Shown one piece after another: positions 28,775-37,591 of a stretch of 64,000 bases of DNA; position 1 is the first letter of the stretch; each line of letters opens with the position of its first letter. The notes below the pieces were generated by a model that saw nothing but the letters and a program-made list of their open reading frames with translations, made no database searches and was not told the origin of the DNA. Origin of the DNA: Verrucomicrobiaceae bacterium UBA2429 (GTDB taxonomy: Bacteria > Verrucomicrobiota > Verrucomicrobiia > Verrucomicrobiales > Verrucomicrobiaceae); contig DDQZ01000062.1 in NCBI GenBank assembly GCA_002343505.1, positions 1 through 64,000 on the forward strand, read 5' to 3'. The translations under genes were made by a program, and so were the position numbers.

Positions 28775-30046
28775 ATGAAGCGCGCCCTCCTTTCCGCCCT
28801 GCTCAGCACCGCCGCCGTCCATGCTGAAACCGTCGGCCACTGGAATCTCGACGCCCTCAAGCAGCCCCCCGCCATGCGCTGGGAGGATGAGACTGGACCC
28901 GTGCGCTCCCTCATCTACGAGGGCGAGCCGGACGCGAAAGGCGCGCGCACCGAGGTTTTCGCCTTTTATGCCAGCCCCGCCACCGACGGCGGGAAAGCCA
29001 AGCCGCCGTTTCCCGGCGTCATCCTCATCCACGGCGGCGGCGGCACCGCCTTTGCCGACTGGGTCCACCTCTGGGCGCGGCGCGGCTATGCCGCCCTGGC
29101 CATGGACCTGAACGGTTCCCGCCCGCCCGCGCCGGAGTACGATCCGCGGACCGGCCTGGCCCTGGGCAACGGCCACCGCGGCCAGCGCACCCGCCTGCCC
29201 AAGGGCGGTCTTGAGCACGGCCACCCGCAGAAGTTTGACAGCATCGGCGGCACCCACCTCGACGACTGGCCCTACCACGCCGCCGCCAGCGTCATCCGCG
29301 CCCACTCCCTGCTGCGCAGCTTCCCCGAGGTGGACGCGGAGCGCACCGCCGTCACGGGCATCAGTTGGGGCGGCTACACCACCTGCCTCGTCGCCTCCCT
29401 CGACGACCGCTTCAAGGCCGCCGTCCCCGTCTATGGCTGCGGCTTCCTGCACGAGGGCGAGTCCGTGCAAAAGCCCTCCATAGACGCCCTCGGCGACCGC
29501 CGCATGGACTGGGTGCGCGCCTACGACCCCGGCAGCCTGCTGCCCCGCGCCAAAGTCCCGCTGCTCTTTGTCAACGGCACCAACGACAAGCACTATGTGC
29601 TCGACAGCTACATGAAAAGCTACGCCGTCGTCACCGCGCCGAAGCAGCTCCGCATCCAGGTGAACATGCCCCACGGTCACCCGCCCGGCTGGGCGCCGCA
29701 GGAGATCGGCCTTTTCATAGACAGCCACTGCGCCGGCGGCCTGCCGCTGCCCGTGCCCGGCCAGCCCGTGATCGAAGGGGAAAAGGTCACCCTCGTTTGT
29801 GACAGCGCCACCGCCCTGAAAAGCGCCGCCCTGCATTACACCACCGACACCGGCCCGCGCAGCGAGCGGAAATGGACCACCGTCCCCGCCACGCTCGCCT
29901 TCAGCACCGTCACTACCGGCGGATCGTCGGCGCACCGCACCCGCATCACCGCCCCCGCACCGCCGCCGGAGGCGAACACCTGGTTCCTCAGCGTCACCGA
30001 CGAGCGCGACGCCATGGTCAGCACGACCGTGCAGTTCGCGCCGTGA
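28775..30046 (+). CDS. Secreted alpha/beta-hydrolase (acetyl-xylan-esterase / dienelactone-hydrolase-like)
   Basis: A 423-residue hydrolase with a short signal peptide (MKRALLSALLSTAAVHA). The fold is marked by 'GVILIHGGGGTAF' (oxyanion region), the nucleophile elbow 'GISWGGYTT', an acidic residue in 'NGTNDKHYV' and the catalytic His in 'MPHGHPPGW'. The ~130-residue C-terminal extension is a beta-type domain of unknown role. It likely deacylates sugars or related esters in the periplasm or outside the cell. A weak TTGACG box lies about 28 bases upstream of the start. Confidence 0.82.
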   Translation: MKRALLSALLSTAAVHAETVGHWNLDALKQPPAMRWEDETGPVRSLIYEGEPDAKGARTEVFAFYASPATDGGKAKPPFPGVILIHGGGGTAFADWVHLWARRGYAALAMDLNGSRPPAPEYDPRTGLALGNGHRGQRTRLPKGGLEHGHPQKFDSIGGTHLDDWPYHAAASVIRAHSLLRSFPEVDAERTAVTGISWGGYTTCLVASLDDRFKAAVPVYGCGFLHEGESVQKPSIDALGDRRMDWVRAYDPGSLLPRAKVPLLFVNGTNDKHYVLDSYMKSYAVVTAPKQLRIQVNMPHGHPPGWAPQEIGLFIDSHCAGGLPLPVPGQPVIEGEKVTLVCDSATALKSAALHYTTDTGPRSERKWTTVPATLAFSTVTTGGSSAHRTRITAPAPPPEANTWFLSVTDERDAMVSTTVQFAP

Positions 30047-30198
30047 GCACGGCACATTCACCGCGGCATCCCGAATTCGAAATGCCAGCCGTTTGAGCCG
30101 GGCCTTGCGTTCATGATGAACCTCCTGAAAGACGGCGGGCTGCGCGGCCCCGCCTTCTGCCGTTCGGGTGCATGTCGCCCTGCTCAAATTCAATACCC

Positions 30199-30222
30199 AA
30201 TGCCTGAAGCGAAGGCATTTTT
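30199..30222 (+). terminator. Probable intrinsic terminator
   Basis: AATGCCT (30199-30205) pairs with AGGCATT (30213-30219) across a seven-base loop, followed by TTT. It lies 153 bases after the hydrolase stop and 43 bases before the kinase start, so it either ends the hydrolase transcript or forms part of the kinase leader. Confidence 0.45.
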
Positions 30223-30264
30223 CCTTGCTTGCCATCCACCCGGCATCATTCGAGGATGCGCGCC

Positions 30265-33200
30265 ATGGCCAGCTCTTCACAAAGCAGGACCTCAAGCGCA
30301 TGGGTGCCACCCACGGCGGAGGAGTTGCAAAAACTCCTGCCGCAGTATGAGATCACCGCCCAACTCGGGCGCGGTGGCATGGGGGCGGTGTACAGGGGGA
30401 GGCAGACCACGCTGGACCGGCCGGTGGCCATCAAGATTCTCTCCAACGCGCTGGACGAGGCGGACGCCAGCTTTGCCGAGCGCTTCAAGAACGAGGCGCG
30501 CTCCATGGCGAAGCTCGCGCATCCGGGCATCGTCGGAGTTTACGACTTTGGCGAGACTGAGAGCGGGCTTCTCTACATCGTGATGGAGTTCATTGAGGGC
30601 ACTGACGTGGCGAAAATGATCACGGAGCAGGGCCGCCTGCCCACGACGCATGCGCTGGCGATCACGGCGCACGTTTGCGATGCGCTGCAGTTTGCGCACG
30701 CGCGGGGCATCATCCACCGCGACATCAAACCGGCGAACATCATGGTGGGCTATGACGGCGTGGTGAAAGTGGCGGACTTTGGCCTGGCCAAGATGAACGC
30801 GGGTGGAGAAACGGCCGGCCTGACGCAAAGCGGCATGGCTCTGGGAACGCTGCATTACATGGCGCCGGAGGCGCTGATGCTGGGAAGCTCCGCCGACCAT
30901 CGTGCGGACATCTATGCGGTGGGAGTGATGCTCTACCAGATGCTCACGGGCAGGCTGCCGCACGGCATGTTTGAGCTGCCGTCCAAGCAGGTCCCGAACC
31001 TTGATCCACGCTACGACGACATCATCGCCCGCGCGATGAGGGAGGATCGCGAATTGCGCTACCAGCAGATCGCCGAACTGCGCCGTGATCTCGACACGAT
31101 GCTCACGCAGCCGGTGGTGAAGGTGGAGGAGAGGGCCGAGAAGGCCCCCGCCGCCCTGCCTACAAGAGACCGTCCTCAACGACCCGCCGCGCAGCCCGCG
31201 CCTTCCCCCAGGCGTGAGCTGCAGAGTGATCCGCCGCCCAAGTCATCCGGCAGCGGCATGATCTGGGCGGTGGTGGGAGGAGTCGTCGCGCTGGGTGTGC
31301 TGGCGTATATGCCCATGGGCAGTTCGGGGAAGGACGACTCCGGCGGCAAGGCGGTGGTGGAACCATCCAAACCAGCTCCCGCTGAACAAAATCCCGTCAC
31401 GGTGCAACAACCTCCAGCTCCCAAGAAGGCGGCTCCGGTGATTGCGTCCAAAAGCCCGACGCCCTCGTCCGTGCCGGCACCACCGGAGAAGACACCCGCG
31501 CCAGCGGTGAGTTCGAAGCCAGTGGCTTCTCCAGTGCCTGTCATGGAACCCAAACCGGAAGATCCGCTCATTGCGTTGGCAAAGCTTCCCGGCTTTCAAA
31601 CCCGCGTGGCCAACTATCAAAAGGCGCGTGCCACGCAGCTTGGGGAGTTGACGGCCAAATATCAAAACGCCCTCGCCGCCGCCAGGCAGAGCGCCACCCA
31701 GAGCGGCAACCCCACCCATGTGGTGGCGATGGATCAGGCCATCCAACGCGCCACCACCCGCGCGAACACGCTCGAAAAGCTGCCCGCCGTCCTCAAGGTC
31801 GAGCCGCTCCCGCCGCTGCCCGCGCTCGATGACAGCACGCCTGACTCCCTGAAGAAGCTGCGGGGAATCTTCGACGGTGAAACCGCCAGGATCGAAGAGG
31901 AACTGCAAGCCGCGCTCCTTAAATCGCTCAATGCCCTCCAGGTCTCCCTCGTCAAATCTGGCGATCTCGACAACGCGCGCGTGGTGGAAGTTTACCGCAA
32001 GCAGCTTGACGGCACCGCCACCATCGCACCCACAGGTCCGTTCACCAACAGCCTCGGCATGAAATTCGTGCCCCTGAAGATCGGCAGCGGTCCGAGTGCG
32101 GGAACGACGCTCTTCTTGAGTGTGTGGGAGACGCGGGTGGCGGACTATGCCGCCTTCGCGGCGGAAAACGAGGTGCCTGGCAACTGGCGTGGCAGAAAGG
32201 ATCAGGGGATTGAACAGACACCGGATCATCCTGTGCTCGAAGTCACTGCTGAACTGGCCAGCAAGTTCTGTGACTGGCTTTCCCAAAAGGAGAAGATGAA
32301 CTGCCGGCTGCCAACCTCGGAGGAGTGGGACTGGGCCGCTGGAATCCGTTGGGCGGGTCAGACCGAGCAGGAACTGGCGACGAAGCGAGGACAGAGGCCA
32401 TGGTGGAAACCCGGACAAACCTCAAAGGAAGTGGCCAATTTTGGGCTGGGGCTGGTGGATGACTTTCCCTTCACCGCACCGGTCGGATCCTTCCCGCCAA
32501 ACGAACAAGGTCTGTTCGACATCTTCGGCAACGTGTGGGAGTGGGTGAAGACTGGCGACAACCGCCATCTCGCCCGCGGAGGAGGCTGGAGCAACAACAA
32601 CTGGTTCACTCTGGGAAAAGAAGAGCCGCTGCCGGGATTTGCCGGCAAGGCAACGGCCATGGGATTTCGTGTGGTGGTGGACTCACCCGAGAGGCAGCCG
32701 CCAGTCGTCGCTGTCGCCACGCCTCCAACCACCACTCCTGCGCCGTCTCCCGCACCCGCTCCCGCAGCTGATCATGTTCTTTTCAACGGTCGTGACCTGA
32801 CCGGCTGGCAGACGGCCAATCCATCTGCATGGAAGGTGGAGAATGGCGCCCTCGTCTGCCGCGGTGCCGACAGCCTCCTCGCCCACCCGCTTTCCTCGCA
32901 CAATATTGACCTGACTGGCGAGTTCCGCGTTTCTTCAAAGGCCAGCGGAGGCATCGTGTTCTATGCCACCTCTGCCAATCCGGATGAGGGGTGGGAGGTG
33001 CCAATCGTGGGTTCCGCAGTCCGTGCAGATGTCCTGACCGGCGGCATGGTGGATCACAAGACGGGGGCCAAAACGACGCCTGTCGCCACTCAATCCAAGG
33101 ATGGCGAGTGGCAAAGCTTCCGATTTCTGGTGTCGAAGGTCCTGAGCAAGCTTTGGGTCAGTGGTCCGGGCACCAACCATCGGATGGGCCGTCCCATCAC

Positions 33201-33918
33201 CCAGCCCACCCATCTCATCCTGCGTGCCTCGGTCGCCGATGGTGAGATCGCTTTCCGTAATCTTGTCGTGAAAAACACGCTGGATTATCCCGGGATCAAT
33301 CTGGGTGACCCCGGCACGGGTCCCGAGTGGACGCCCCTCATCACCGATGCCCAACTCAGCCAGTGGAAGATCAGCGGCAACTCGAAGGACTTTGCGTTTG
33401 AGGATGGCGCTCTTCGGATCCAAGTCGCCGACAAGGGACCATCCTACCTTTACCTCACTTTCGGGCAGGGCCGGCCTCCGCCCGTCAAGAGCTTCGACCT
33501 CATGTTCAAGGCCCGGGCCACCGGAGATGCCAACTCCGGCATTTACTTCCACACCGATCCCTCCCGGTGGCAGTCGCTCGGCCATCCCTCCACCGGGTAT
33601 GAGATCAATCTCGCCAACGGAGGTCCTCCCGACAAGCTCACCGGCGCCGTTTACAACATCGCCCCGCCCCTCATTGACCTCCCCAGTCAAAGCGACTGGT
33701 ACGATGTTCGCATCTGCGTCAAAGACAACCGCGTCCTCTGCCTCATCAACGGCAAGATCGCCCAGGACTTCGTCGAACCCGCCGACCGCTCCACGCTGCC
33801 CGCCCTCGCCAGCCAAAAGGACCGGGGATTCCGCAAATCCGGCGGAGCCATCGCCATCCAGGCGAACTCCAAGGACGCCTTTTTCATCAAGGACATGCGC
33901 TTCAAGTCCCTGGATTGA
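30265..33918 (+). CDS. Membrane Ser/Thr protein kinase with FGE-like and two DUF1080 domains
   Basis: A 1217-residue protein. A Hanks-type kinase (about 28-290) has all key residues: the glycine loop 'LGRGGMGAVYRG', Lys57 ('AIK'), Glu77, Asp153 ('HRDIKPAN'), the DFG at 171-173 and the 'MAPEAL' motif. A Pro-rich linker and one membrane span (about 331-351) follow, then a charged helical region, a formylglycine-generating-enzyme/sulfatase-modifying-like domain (about 590-809: 'NSLGMKFVPL', 'CRLPTSEEWDWAAG', 'GNVWEWV', 'GGGWSNN', 'GFRV') and two DUF1080/3-keto-disaccharide hydrolase-type domains (about 836-1005 and 1019-1217). The kinase is cytoplasmic and the rest periplasmic, consistent with a sensor. 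A start nine bases upstream is equally possible; 30265 has GAGG at good spacing. The function is likely signal transduction on cell-surface substrates. Confidence 0.9.
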   Translation: MASSSQSRTSSAWVPPTAEELQKLLPQYEITAQLGRGGMGAVYRGRQTTLDRPVAIKILSNALDEADASFAERFKNEARSMAKLAHPGIVGVYDFGETESGLLYIVMEFIEGTDVAKMITEQGRLPTTHALAITAHVCDALQFAHARGIIHRDIKPANIMVGYDGVVKVADFGLAKMNAGGETAGLTQSGMALGTLHYMAPEALMLGSSADHRADIYAVGVMLYQMLTGRLPHGMFELPSKQVPNLDPRYDDIIARAMREDRELRYQQIAELRRDLDTMLTQPVVKVEERAEKAPAALPTRDRPQRPAAQPAPSPRRELQSDPPPKSSGSGMIWAVVGGVVALGVLAYMPMGSSGKDDSGGKAVVEPSKPAPAEQNPVTVQQPPAPKKAAPVIASKSPTPSSVPAPPEKTPAPAVSSKPVASPVPVMEPKPEDPLIALAKLPGFQTRVANYQKARATQLGELTAKYQNALAAARQSATQSGNPTHVVAMDQAIQRATTRANTLEKLPAVLKVEPLPPLPALDDSTPDSLKKLRGIFDGETARIEEELQAALLKSLNALQVSLVKSGDLDNARVVEVYRKQLDGTATIAPTGPFTNSLGMKFVPLKIGSGPSAGTTLFLSVWETRVADYAAFAAENEVPGNWRGRKDQGIEQTPDHPVLEVTAELASKFCDWLSQKEKMNCRLPTSEEWDWAAGIRWAGQTEQELATKRGQRPWWKPGQTSKEVANFGLGLVDDFPFTAPVGSFPPNEQGLFDIFGNVWEWVKTGDNRHLARGGGWSNNNWFTLGKEEPLPGFAGKATAMGFRVVVDSPERQPPVVAVATPPTTTPAPSPAPAPAADHVLFNGRDLTGWQTANPSAWKVENGALVCRGADSLLAHPLSSHNIDLTGEFRVSSKASGGIVFYATSANPDEGWEVPIVGSAVRADVLTGGMVDHKTGAKTTPVATQSKDGEWQSFRFLVSKVLSKLWVSGPGTNHRMGRPITQPTHLILRASVADGEIAFRNLVVKNTLDYPGINLGDPGTGPEWTPLITDAQLSQWKISGNSKDFAFEDGALRIQVADKGPSYLYLTFGQGRPPPVKSFDLMFKARATGDANSGIYFHTDPSRWQSLGHPSTGYEINLANGGPPDKLTGAVYNIAPPLIDLPSQSDWYDVRICVKDNRVLCLINGKIAQDFVEPADRSTLPALASQKDRGFRKSGGAIAIQANSKDAFFIKDMRFKSLD

Positions 33919-33981
33919 ACCCGGAAAGCGGGCGCGGCCGGAGGCAAAGCCCGCGCCGCTTTGCAGGCGGTGATTTTGCCT

Positions 33982-34009
33982 TTGGCAGCCCGCGCATTCG
34001 CGCTAGGCT
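33982..34009 (+). promoter_or_regulatory. Candidate promoter of serS-rdgB
   Basis: TTGGCA (33982-33987), a 16-base spacer and TAGGCT (34004-34009), followed by CCGCGCCC. The serS ATG begins only ten bases after the -10 box, so the transcript would be nearly leaderless. Confidence 0.45.
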
Positions 34010-34019
34010 CCGCGCCCTT

Positions 34020-35303
34020 ATGCTCGACATCCGCCAGATTCGCGAAAACCCCGGCCTCGTCAAAACCCGCCTCGCCGCCCGCGGCTCCGAATGGCCGGCG
34101 CTGGTGGACGAACTGCTGGCGCTGGACACGGCGCGGCGCGCGGCGGAGACGGAGCGCCAGCACCTCCAGGCGGAGCGCAACCGCATCAGCAAGGAGATCG
34201 GCATCGGGCGGAAAAACGGCCTGGACACCAGCGCGCAGGAGGCGGAGGTGCGCGGCATCGGCGAGCGCATCGAGCAGACCGGGCGCGAGGCCGACGCGGC
34301 GGATGAAAAGCAGCGCGCGCTGCTGCTGGACCTGCCGAACCTGCCGCACGAGGCATGCCCCGCCGGCGCGGGCGCGGAGGACAATCCCGTGATCCGCGAA
34401 TGGGGCGCGAAGCCGGAGTTCGGCTTCACGCCGCGGGATCACACGCTGCTGGGGCAGTCGCTCGGCCTTTTCGACTTCGAGGCGGGCGCGAAGATCAGCG
34501 GCAGCGCCTTCGCGGTGTATCGCGGCCAGGGCGCCAGGCTGGAAAGGGCGCTGATCAATTTCCTGCTCGACCTGCACACCACGAAGCACGGTTATGTGGA
34601 GATCAGCCCGCCGCTGCTCGTCAGGCCGGAGTGCCTGGTGGGCACGGGGCAGCTTCCGAAGTTCGGAGACCAGGTCTATCACAGCGCCACGGATGATCTT
34701 TACCTCATCCCGACCGCCGAGGTGCCGGTGACGAACCTGCACCGGGAGGAGATCCTCAAATCCGCGCAACTCCCGGTCCGCTACGCCGCCTACACACCCT
34801 GCTTCCGGCGCGAGGCGGGCAGCGCCGGCCTGGGCACGCGCGGCCTGATCCGCATGCATCAGTTCGACAAAGTGGAGCTGGTGAAGATCACCACGCCGGA
34901 GACGAGCATGGACGAGCTGGAAAGCCTGACCGCCGACGCCGAGGCGGTGCTGCAAAAGCTCGGCCTGCATTACCGCGTCATCGAGCTCTGCACGGGCGAT
35001 CTCGGCTTCGGCTCGGCCAAGACCTATGACATCGAGGTCTGGGCGCCCGGCCAGGGCGCCTACCTGGAGGTGTCGAGCTGCTCGAACTTCGGCGACTTCC
35101 AGGCGCGGCGCATGAACCTGCGCCACAAGGACGAGGAGGGGAAAAACCGCTTCTGCCACACGCTCAACGGCTCCGGCACCGCGCTGGCCCGGCTGTTCGT
35201 GGCCCTGGTGGAGAGCTGCCAGCAGGACGACGGCTCCATCCTCATCCCGGAGGCTCTGCGCCCCTGGTTCGGCGCGGAAAAGATCGCCGCCGCCCAAGCC
35301 TGA
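34020..35303 (+). CDS. serS: Serine--tRNA ligase
   Basis: A 427-residue class II aminoacyl-tRNA synthetase charging tRNA-Ser. It has an N-terminal coiled-coil arm (about 1-110) that binds the long variable arm, motif 2 'CFRREAGSAGLGTRGLIR' and motif 3 'NGSGTALARLFVALVE'. The start is the ATG at 34020 (MLDIRQIREN), the family N-terminus; the open frame begins 35 codons earlier in promoter DNA. rdgB follows 12 bases downstream. A tRNA-Ser gene occurs about 7 kb upstream in the window. Confidence 0.96.
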   Translation: MLDIRQIRENPGLVKTRLAARGSEWPALVDELLALDTARRAAETERQHLQAERNRISKEIGIGRKNGLDTSAQEAEVRGIGERIEQTGREADAADEKQRALLLDLPNLPHEACPAGAGAEDNPVIREWGAKPEFGFTPRDHTLLGQSLGLFDFEAGAKISGSAFAVYRGQGARLERALINFLLDLHTTKHGYVEISPPLLVRPECLVGTGQLPKFGDQVYHSATDDLYLIPTAEVPVTNLHREEILKSAQLPVRYAAYTPCFRREAGSAGLGTRGLIRMHQFDKVELVKITTPETSMDELESLTADAEAVLQKLGLHYRVIELCTGDLGFGSAKTYDIEVWAPGQGAYLEVSSCSNFGDFQARRMNLRHKDEEGKNRFCHTLNGSGTALARLFVALVESCQQDDGSILIPEALRPWFGAEKIAAAQA

Positions 35304-35315
35304 ACCGCCGCGCCC

Positions 35316-35918
35316 ATGCCCCGCCTGCTGCTCGCCACCTCGAACGCGCACAAGACCGCCGAAGTCGCCGCCATGCTCGGCGCCGGCTGGCGGGTGGAGG
35401 ACATGCGCGCGCATCCCGGCCTGGAACTGCCGGAGGAAACCGGCGTCACCTTCGAGGAGAACGCCGTCATCAAAGCGCGCGGCGCCAGCGCGGCGCTGCC
35501 GGGCCTGCTGGTGCTGGCGGATGACTCGGGCCTGGAGGTGGACGCGCTGCGCGGCGAGCCGGGCGTGTGGTCGGCGCGCTATGCCGGCGCGGGCGCCGGC
35601 GACGCGGCGAACCGCGCGCGGCTGAAGAAGGAGCTGCGCGCGCTGGCCGGGTCCGGTGACGACACCTTTGCCGCGCGTTTCCGCTGCTGCCTGGCCCTGG
35701 TGCGGGATGGCGCGGTGCTGCATGTCAGCCACGGCGCGGTGGAGGGCCGCATCCGCCTGGAGGAGCAGGGCGCGGGCGGCTTTGGTTACGATGCCTTGTT
35801 TGTGCCGGAGGGTTACAATGACAGCTTTGGTGTGCTGCCTGCGGAGGTGAAAAACCAGCTCAGCCACCGCGCCCGCGCACTGGAGGAAATGCGCCGCTGG
35901 CTGGAGACGCCGGCATGA
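35316..35918 (+). CDS. rdgB: XTP/dITP pyrophosphatase (Ham1/RdgB family)
   Basis: A 200-residue house-cleaning pyrophosphatase hydrolysing dITP, XTP and ITP to monophosphates, keeping non-canonical purines out of nucleic acids. Diagnostic motifs are 'ATSNAHKTAEV', 'LADDSGLEVDAL', 'SARYAG', 'GFGYDALFVPEGY' and the terminal 'SHRARAL'. Length matches the family. It lies 12 bases after serS and overlaps the following gene by an ATGA, indicating one transcript. Confidence 0.94.
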   Translation: MPRLLLATSNAHKTAEVAAMLGAGWRVEDMRAHPGLELPEETGVTFEENAVIKARGASAALPGLLVLADDSGLEVDALRGEPGVWSARYAGAGAGDAANRARLKKELRALAGSGDDTFAARFRCCLALVRDGAVLHVSHGAVEGRIRLEEQGAGGFGYDALFVPEGYNDSFGVLPAEVKNQLSHRARALEEMRRWLETPA

Positions 35919-36805
35919 GCGGGGCGGGGCGTTTCGCGGCGGCCGCATGCGCTGCCCTTCTGCTGGCGCAATGCGCGCATCAGCAGCCGGCGGAACCCGC
36001 GCCTCCGCCTTTTGCGGCGGAGCCTGCGCCGCTGGAGCCGGTGGCCGCGGTCCCTTCCGCGCCGCCGGCGTGGGGGGAGGTGTTCGCCACAGGCTGGGAG
36101 CGCCGGACGCACAGCGCGCCCGCGGCTTTGCGGCATGGCGCGCGGCTGCATGTCTTCGAGGCGCGCAAGGGCGCGGAGGCGGTGCGGCTGAGCGGCGTGG
36201 TCTTTGACGACCGGCATCTCGCGCTGCGGATCGTGGACCAGCCGGATGAGCAGGCGGGCGGCGCGCGCATTGAAAAAATCGCCCGCGAGCTTGACGCAAG
36301 CGCCTGCTTCAACGGCGGCTTTTTTCAGCGGGACTTCACACCACTCGGCCAGTTCGTCTCGGATGGCCGGACCACGGGCGCCTTCACGCGCTCCAGCCTC
36401 GTCTCCGGCGCGGTGCTCGTGCGCGGCGGCTCTCCCGCGCTGGTGTGGAATGCCGAGTTCACCGGCGCGTACGGCATCACCCAGATGCTCCAGGCCGGGC
36501 CGCGCCTCGTGGATGCCGGGCGGCCCGTCGGGACTTTGGAGAAAACCAGGAGCGCGCGGCGCAGTTTCATCGCGCATGACGGGCGGCACCTCTGGCTGGC
36601 CGGCACCGCGGAGGATTGCACGCTCGCCGCCCTCGCGGAAATCCTCGCCACGCCCGGCCTGCTGCCCGGGTTCACAACGCTCCGCGCGCTGAATCTCGAC
36701 GGCGGCGGCTCCACCGCGCTTTGCGCGCGCCGTGCGGACGGCGGCGAGTTCCACATCCGAAGCTGGCGCACGGTGAGGAACTACCTCGCCATCGTGGCGC
36801 GGTGA
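35915..36805 (+). CDS. Phosphodiester glycosidase (NAGPA-like) family lipoprotein
   Basis: A 296-residue exported protein. The signal ends at a lipobox-like LLLAQC (Cys20; Gln at -1 is unusual), followed by a Pro/Ala-rich linker to about residue 50. The rest is a phosphodiester glycosidase/NAGPA-type domain, recognisable by 'ACFNGGFF' and the hallmark 'NLDGGGSTALCA'. Related proteins occur in exopolysaccharide and cell-wall contexts; the substrate is unknown. It overlaps rdgB by four bases (ATGA) and is probably translationally coupled. Confidence 0.82.
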   Translation: MSGAGRFAAAACAALLLAQCAHQQPAEPAPPPFAAEPAPLEPVAAVPSAPPAWGEVFATGWERRTHSAPAALRHGARLHVFEARKGAEAVRLSGVVFDDRHLALRIVDQPDEQAGGARIEKIARELDASACFNGGFFQRDFTPLGQFVSDGRTTGAFTRSSLVSGAVLVRGGSPALVWNAEFTGAYGITQMLQAGPRLVDAGRPVGTLEKTRSARRSFIAHDGRHLWLAGTAEDCTLAALAEILATPGLLPGFTTLRALNLDGGGSTALCARRADGGEFHIRSWRTVRNYLAIVAR

Positions 36806-36832
36806 GGGGGGATCAAAAGGACCGCTTCCCCT

Positions 36833-37591
36833 TCAAGGCTGCGCTGTCATTTTGCCGATCTGGCAGACCGTCAGCCCGCCGTCTATGACGATGATCTCGC
36901 CGGTGAGGTAACGCGCGGCTTCGGAGCACAGGAACACCACCGCGCCGGCGCAATCCCGCGGGCGGCCGACCTCGCCGAGGAGGATTTTGTTTTCGTAATG
37001 GCGCAGCAGGTCGTGCGCGCGCGGCTCCATCCACTGCGCGGTGAGCGGCGTGCGGATGAGGCCGGGGGCGATGCCGTTGACGCGGATGCCATGCGGCGCG
37101 AGCGAGACGGCGAGCGAGCGCGTGAGCATGACCAGGGCGCCCTTGCTGGCGTCGTAGGCGCAGGAGTCGGTCTCGGCCTGGAAACCATTGGTGGAGGAGG
37201 TTATGACTATTTTGCCCGCGCGCCCGGCCTCGACGCAGGAGCGCGCGAAGGCCTGCGCGATGAAGAAGGTGGAGGCCACGTTGAGCTGGAAGGTCCGCTC
37301 CCAGCGCTCGCGGTTCATTTCCAGCACCGGCAGGTCAAAAAAGCCGCCGGCGTTGCAGACCAGGATGTCGAGCGGACCGGCGGCTGCGATCAGACGCGCG
37401 GGCGCGCCGGGATCGAGCAGGTCCTCCTGGAGGTAAGGCGCGTCCGCGGGGAGTTCCGCGGGCCTTTCCTGAATGCCGTGCCGCGCGACCAATGCGCCCG
37501 CGTCAGCGAGTCCGTCCGCAATGGCCGCGCCGATGCCCTGGGAGGAGCCGGTGACAAGGGCGCGCTTGTTTTCAAGAGAGAAGGCTTTCAT
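36833..37591 (-). CDS. SDR family NAD(P)-dependent oxidoreductase
   Basis: A 252-residue classical short-chain dehydrogenase. The cofactor loop is 'VTGSSQGIG' (14-22), NAG is in 'VCNAGGFF' (80-82), the catalytic residues are Ser133, Tyr146 and Lys150 ('CAYDASKGALV'), and the 'DGGLTV' C-terminus is typical of FabG-like enzymes. The substrate is not predictable. The start overlaps the end of the amidohydrolase gene by 20 bases, so the two are co-transcribed and probably act on the same compound. No binding site for a regulator is visible. Confidence 0.88.
   Translation of the reverse strand: MKAFSLENKRALVTGSSQGIGAAIADGLADAGALVARHGIQERPAELPADAPYLQEDLLDPGAPARLIAAAGPLDILVCNAGGFFDLPVLEMNRERWERTFQLNVASTFFIAQAFARSCVEAGRAGKIVITSSTNGFQAETDSCAYDASKGALVMLTRSLAVSLAPHGIRVNGIAPGLIRTPLTAQWMEPRAHDLLRHYENKILLGEVGRPRDCAGAVVFLCSEAARYLTGEIIVIDGGLTVCQIGKMTAQP

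Noticed and set aside
28451..30310. Minus-strand 619-codon open frame opposite the hydrolase
   Set aside because: It is antisense to an esterase with an intact catalytic triad. Composition is typical of a shadow frame.
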